Below, one piece after another: positions 57,939 to 64,000 of a stretch of 64,000 bases of DNA (position 1 is its first letter; each line of letters opens with the position of its first letter). The translations under genes and the position numbers were made by a program. Location of the stretch: the NCBI RefSeq assembly GCF_018603905.1, contig NZ_JAHFZZ010000002.1:1-64000 (forward strand). Direction: 5' to 3'. The notes under the pieces are model-generated. The model worked only from the letters and a program-made list of their open reading frames with translations, was not told the origin of the DNA and did no database searches. The stretch comes from Nonomuraea sp. NEAU-A123. GTDB lineage: Bacteria; Actinomycetota; Actinomycetes; Streptosporangiales; Streptosporangiaceae.

Positions 57939-58488
57939 TCACGCCGGCGCCGCGGCGCTCTCGCCGTCGACGAGCACCCGGTAGACGCTGGCCACCGAGG
58001 GGTGCCGGCCCTTGTTCTTGCCCGCTGGGATGACCAGCTTGCGGGCGATGTCGGGCACGGCCACCCCACGAGCGCGGAGCGTCCGGGCGTAGGCGATCAT
58101 GTCATCGTCGAACACCTTCGGCCGCCCACCATGACGGCCGCGCTCGCGAGCCGTGGCCTGACCCTCCAGCGACTTCTCCCGCACGTACTCCCGCTCGGAC
58201 TCGGCCATCCCGGCGAAGAAGGCGAACAACGCCGCGCCGTGCCCGGAGGGGTTGTAGATGCCCTGCAGCGGGCCGGTCAGCAACTCCAGCTCGATGTCGT
58301 GATAGCGCAGTTCCTCGGCGATCGCCAGGAGCTCCGCGGCGCCGCGGCCGAGCCGCTTCATCTCATGCACCGTGAAGATCACCCGCTGGTGCGGCACGGC
58401 GCTCTTGATGGTGCGCGCGTACTCCATCGCCTTGACGAACTCCGGCCGCGCCTTGATCCGCGTACTGATCTTCTCCGAGAAGATCGGT
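57939..58488 (-). pseudogene. Serine resolvase lacking its N-terminus
   Basis: The last about 180 residues of a small serine recombinase: IFSEKISTRIKARPEFVKAM, RLGRGAAELLAIAEELRYHD, GMAESEREYVREKSLEGQAT, and a C-terminal helix-turn-helix (KGRHPSVASVYRVL). The catalytic serine segment (usually within the first 15 residues) is missing, cut where the plus-strand Tn3 fragment begins. Resolvase and transposase fragments probably come from the same Tn3-family element. Confidence 0.8.
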
Positions 58489-58489
58489 T

Positions 58490-59435
58490 CGTCCGCGGCA
58501 AGACCGTGACCGGCCGGAACATGGTCATTCACGGTGGTCAGGTGCTGTCCACGTACACCCATGTCTCCGATCAGTGGTCGACGTACGGCACGAAGATCAT
58601 CGTGCCGACGGCGCGGGAGGCGCACTTCGTCCTGGACGGTTTCCTGGGCAACGCGACCGACCTGCCGATCGCCGAGCACGCGACAGATACTCACGGCGCG
58701 ACGTTGATCAACTTTGCGTTGTTCGACCTGGTGGGCAAGGCGCTGACTCCGCGGTTGCGGGACCTGACCCGGGTCACCCTGGTGCGGGACGAGACCCCGA
58801 CCGAGATAGCCAAGCGTTACCCGCACGCCGGGCCGCTGCTGGGCGCGCGCTGGAATGAGGACCTGGTGCCCGGCTGCTGGCAGGACCTGCTGCGGATGGC
58901 CGGGTCGCTGAAGTACGGGCAGGCCACCGCCTCGCTGATCGTCGGCAAATGGTCGGCCGCCTCGCGGCAGAACACCCTGGCCGCCGCGCTGAAGGAATGG
59001 GGCATGCTCAGAAGGACCGTCCACCTCGCGAAGTACCTGTCGGACCCGGTCTTCAGGAGGAAGATCTCGCGGCAGCTGAACAAGGGGGAGAGCCTGCACG
59101 CGCTGCGCCGCGACCTGCACTAAGCGCAGCTGGGCACGATCACCCGGCCGCATCTGGAGCAGCAGACCGAGCAGGCGTGGTGCCTGACCGTCTTGACCAA
59201 CTCGGTGGTCGCCTGAACGACCGAATATTATTCTCGGGCGGTGCTGGAGCTGCGTTCGCAGGGCCGGGAGGTGAGCAACGAGATCCTGTCGCACATCTCG
59301 CCCGGCCACAGCGACAACATCAACTTCTTTGGCGTCATCAACGTGGACGTCGAGGCGGAACTGGCCAAGCTTGACACCGGTGGCTGGCGGCCGCTGCGGC
59401 CCGCACAACTGCGTGAGCTGGGTCTGGCGCCCTGA
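58490..59435 (+). pseudogene. Tn3-family transposase C-terminal third with two nonsense codons
   Basis: Plus-strand sequence of a Tn3 transposase: YTHVSDQWSTYGTKIIVPTA, FVLDGFLGNATDLPIAEHAT, DTHGATLINFALFDLVGKAL, VGKWSAASRQNTLAAALKEW and RKISRQLNKGESLHALRRDL. An in-frame TAA at 59121-59123 follows LH, and a TGA at 59214-59216 stands where a tryptophan is expected (VVA-stop-TTEYYSRAVLELR). The frame then runs on to GWRPLRPAQLRELGLAP and stops at 59435. N-terminal two-thirds absent. Confidence 0.85.
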
Positions 59436-59453
59436 CAGGCCCGCGCCGCGCTC

Positions 59454-59745
59454 ATGCAGGAAGACGGCGTAGGCGGTTGCTGTGGAAGCGCCCCGGCGAT
59501 CGTCGAGCTGGTAGACGGCGGCACACTACCTGCTGTGCGTTCCTCTTCGTTGATCTCCCTGACCGCTCTCCTGCCGGTGGCCTTGATTGCCCTCGTCGTG
59601 CTGGGCGCGTTGGTGGCCTGGCTCGGCCAGCTCGGACATGGACGAGCGGTCCTTACCGCCTGTCTACGGGCGGCCGCCCAACTCGGCGCGGTCTCCGTGC
59701 TGATCGCCTGGGTGATCGCCTCCTTCGCGGCCACGGCGGGATTCG
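59454..59745 (+). pseudogene. FetB/YbbM-type membrane protein truncated by a Tn3 end
   Basis: SLTALLPVALIALVVLGALV, GHGRAVLTACLRAAAQLGAV and SVLIAWVIASFAATAGF are the first helices of a FetB-like iron-export ABC permease. Similarity stops after TAGF at about 59745, exactly where GGGGGTCTTCTCC, a Tn3-type terminal repeat, begins. Only about a third of the protein is left. Start uncertain. Confidence 0.6.
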
Positions 59746-59816
59746 GGGGTCTTCTCCCGAACGTGACCCCAGCCCCAAAGTAGCTCTGGGATAGATCACG
59801 GTTGCGGTTCGTGATC
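59746..59816. repeat. Probable Tn3 left end and inverted repeat before tnpA
   Basis: GGGGTCTTCTCCC at 59746-59758 resembles the GGGG-starting terminal repeat of Tn3-family elements and interrupts the FetB-like gene. Downstream, GATCACG (59794-59800) and CGTGATC (59810-59816) form a perfect 7-bp inverted repeat about 87 bases before tnpA. This could be a promoter or operator site. I did not find a matching right terminal repeat near 62.8 kb. Confidence 0.45.
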
Positions 59817-59902
59817 GTCACGAGTCGGGCATACCGTCCGATAGCAGTGCTGCGGCCTTCGACTGTGTTCCCGACCTCGGGGATCGTTCGACGAGTGGCG
59901 GT

Positions 59903-62814
<2,912 letters not shown>

Positions 62815-62829
62815 CACGGTGATCACGCC

Positions 62830-63204
62830 TTAAGCGCCTACGGCCGTCGGCTGCGTCGGCCGGCTGTCCTTGAGGTGCTGGTTGGCCCATCGCGCCAATT
62901 CCTTCAGCGCGGGTTCGAGTGCGGCACCGGACTCCGTCAGCCGGTAGGAGACGCGCAGCGGCGGCCCCTCATTGACTTCGCGGACGACCAGCCCTGCCGC
63001 GCCGAGTTCGGTGAGCCGGTCGGAAAGCATGCGTTCACTCACGCCGGGGACGGACCTGCGCAGTTCGCCGAAGTACACCGGGCCCCGCAGCAGCGCGGCC
63101 ACGATCATGCCCGTCCAGCGCTTTCCCAGCAGCTGGAAGACGGGCCCAATGCCATCCTCGACGCGCCCGCACCCTGCTTCATTGTGAGTCCCTTCATCGG
63201 CCAT
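62830..63204 (-). CDS. HxlR-family transcriptional regulator
   Basis: A 124-aa winged-helix protein: FQLLGKRWTGMIVAALLRGP, YFGELRRSVPGVSERMLSDR, LTELGAAGLVVREV, YRLTESGAALEPALKEL. HxlR proteins sense electrophiles or aldehydes and often sit divergently from a quinone or azo reductase, as here. It probably regulates the azoreductase at 63320 through repeats at 63231-63258. Confidence 0.88.
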   Translation of the reverse strand: MADEGTHNEAGCGRVEDGIGPVFQLLGKRWTGMIVAALLRGPVYFGELRRSVPGVSERMLSDRLTELGAAGLVVREVNEGPPLRVSYRLTESGAALEPALKELARWANQHLKDSRPTQPTAVGA

Positions 63205-63230
63205 GAACCCATGGTACTACCCTCTTCTTC

Positions 63231-63258
63231 GCTAGTGAGAAAAAGTAAGCTAGTGTGA
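63231..63258. promoter_or_regulatory. Direct repeats in the hxlR-azoR intergenic region
   Basis: GCTAGTGaGA (63231-63240) and GCTAGTGtGA (63249-63258) start 18 bases apart, in an AT-rich gap between two divergent genes. HxlR-type regulators often bind paired direct repeats of this spacing. The repeats also contain CTAG and could overlap the -35/-10 elements of either gene. Confidence 0.55.
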
Positions 63259-63319
63259 AAAGAATAGTTACGCACAAAGCCCGGACGATGCTCCGGGCCC
63301 CTGATCAAGGGAGATACTC

Positions 63320-63979
63320 ATGCCCACCCTGCTGCACCTGGACGCGTCCCTCTTCCCTCTGTCGGCATCGGCCTCACGTGCGGTGACGCAGACCTTCCAC
63401 AAGGCCTGGGAAGAGCAGCACCCGGAAAACGTCGTGATCTATCGCGACCTGGCCGCGAACCCTGTTCCGCACCTCGACGGCATCGCCGCGACCGCCGGTT
63501 TCGCGGCACCTGCCGACCACAGCCGGGAGCAGGCCGCCGCCTTCGCTGAGCGCATCACGCTGGTCGAGGAATTGGAGCAGGCTGACGCCGTGCTGATCGG
63601 CGCGCCGATGTACAACTTCTCGATTCCCTCGACCCTCAAGGCATGGCTGGACCATGTGATCCTGCCGGGGCGTACCGCGGGCGAGAACTCGACCGTCAAG
63701 GGCACACCGGTCATCGTCGTCGCCAGCCGCGGCGGCTCCTACGCTCCGGGCACCCCGCGTGAGCCCTTCGAGTACGTCCAGAACTACCTGCGGGACGTTT
63801 TGACCGTGTATCTCGGCGTCGAGGTCGACTTCATCGTCCCCGAGCTGACCCTTGCCGCCACCAACCCCGCGATGGCCCAGCTCATCCCGCTCGCGGAAGC
63901 CTCGCGCGCCAAGGCTCTCCAAGACGCGGTCACCAAGGCCAAGCACCTCGCCCTGCGCCTGCGCGCGAACGCCGCGTAA
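63320..63979 (+). CDS. azoR: FMN-dependent NADH-azoreductase
   Basis: A 219-aa flavodoxin-fold NAD(P)H:quinone/azo oxidoreductase. The N-terminal FMN loop is LLHLDASLFPLSASASRAVT, the second FMN contact is GAPMYNFSIPSTLKAWLDHV, and the third is VVASRGGSYAPG. All three match AzoR proteins. It reduces azo dyes and, physiologically, quinones, giving protection against thiol-specific stress. AAGGGAG precedes the ATG by seven bases. The divergent HxlR gene is its likely regulator. Confidence 0.93.
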   Translation: MPTLLHLDASLFPLSASASRAVTQTFHKAWEEQHPENVVIYRDLAANPVPHLDGIAATAGFAAPADHSREQAAAFAERITLVEELEQADAVLIGAPMYNFSIPSTLKAWLDHVILPGRTAGENSTVKGTPVIVVASRGGSYAPGTPREPFEYVQNYLRDVLTVYLGVEVDFIVPELTLAATNPAMAQLIPLAEASRAKALQDAVTKAKHLALRLRANAA

Positions 63980-64000
63980 CAACCCGCTCCACCGCGGGTG

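Overview
The window comes from a high-GC Gram-positive actinomycete. The codon use (G/C at nearly every third position), frequent GTG/TTG starts and four-base start/stop overlaps point that way. So do the CBM2-tagged secreted hydrolases, LacI-controlled sugar-uptake genes and CYP105-like P450 cluster. A Streptosporangiales/Streptomyces-like soil organism is my inference; nothing here fixes the genus.

Region 1 (about 0.8-12.1 kb) is an aerobic benzoyl-CoA ('box') pathway. It holds a hydroxyacyl-CoA dehydrogenase, BoxD-type aldehyde dehydrogenase, BoxB epoxidase, a convergent PaaX-type repressor, BoxC, benzoate-CoA ligase, a ferredoxin-NADP reductase, a 7Fe ferredoxin, an amidohydrolase and a PaaY-type hexapeptide protein. 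Benzoate is activated, epoxidised, ring-opened and fed towards beta-oxidation. No fused BoxA reductase is present; separate ferredoxin and reductase genes sit where it would be expected.

Region 2 (12.2-36.0 kb) is a hemicellulose-use locus that begins in mobile-element debris (group II intron maturase and transposase remnants). It has a LacI regulator whose N-terminus is an integrase arm domain, a frameshifted GH30-CBM2 xylanase, a GH62 arabinofuranosidase, three GH95-type enzymes and a CBM2-SGNH hydrolase. A second LacI regulator, a xylobiose-type ABC uptake system and a GH3 beta-xylosidase follow. Matching palindromes (CGAAAG-N-CTTTCG) lie in front of the intracellular GH95 gene and of the ABC operon.

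Region 3 (36.0-42.4 kb) starts with a striking in-frame mosaic of TetR, MFS and DedA fragments. After it come ferredoxin, ferredoxin reductase, P450, a core-deleted P450, an SDR, DedA and TetR.

Region 4 (42.4-48.4 kb) is a run of small oxidoreductase genes on the minus strand. Most are truncated, internally deleted or frameshifted; only an aldo/keto reductase and a DUF2255 protein look intact.

Region 5 (48.5-62.8 kb) is a mobile-element scrapyard. A 3.1-kb element with 15-bp inverted repeats and a CTAG target duplication splits an MFS gene; it carries a Tn554-type tyrosine recombinase, a DUF6262 protein and an alpha/beta hydrolase. Several Tn3-family fragments follow. Two copies of a Tn3 transposase 3' end flank an ArsR regulator, a P1B-4 (cobalt/iron-type) efflux ATPase and a broken GNAT gene. 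A near-complete but frameshifted Tn3 transposase then truncates a FetB-like gene.

Region 6 (62.8-64.0 kb) is an HxlR regulator divergent from an FMN-dependent NADH-azoreductase. I saw no rRNA, tRNA or CRISPR array.
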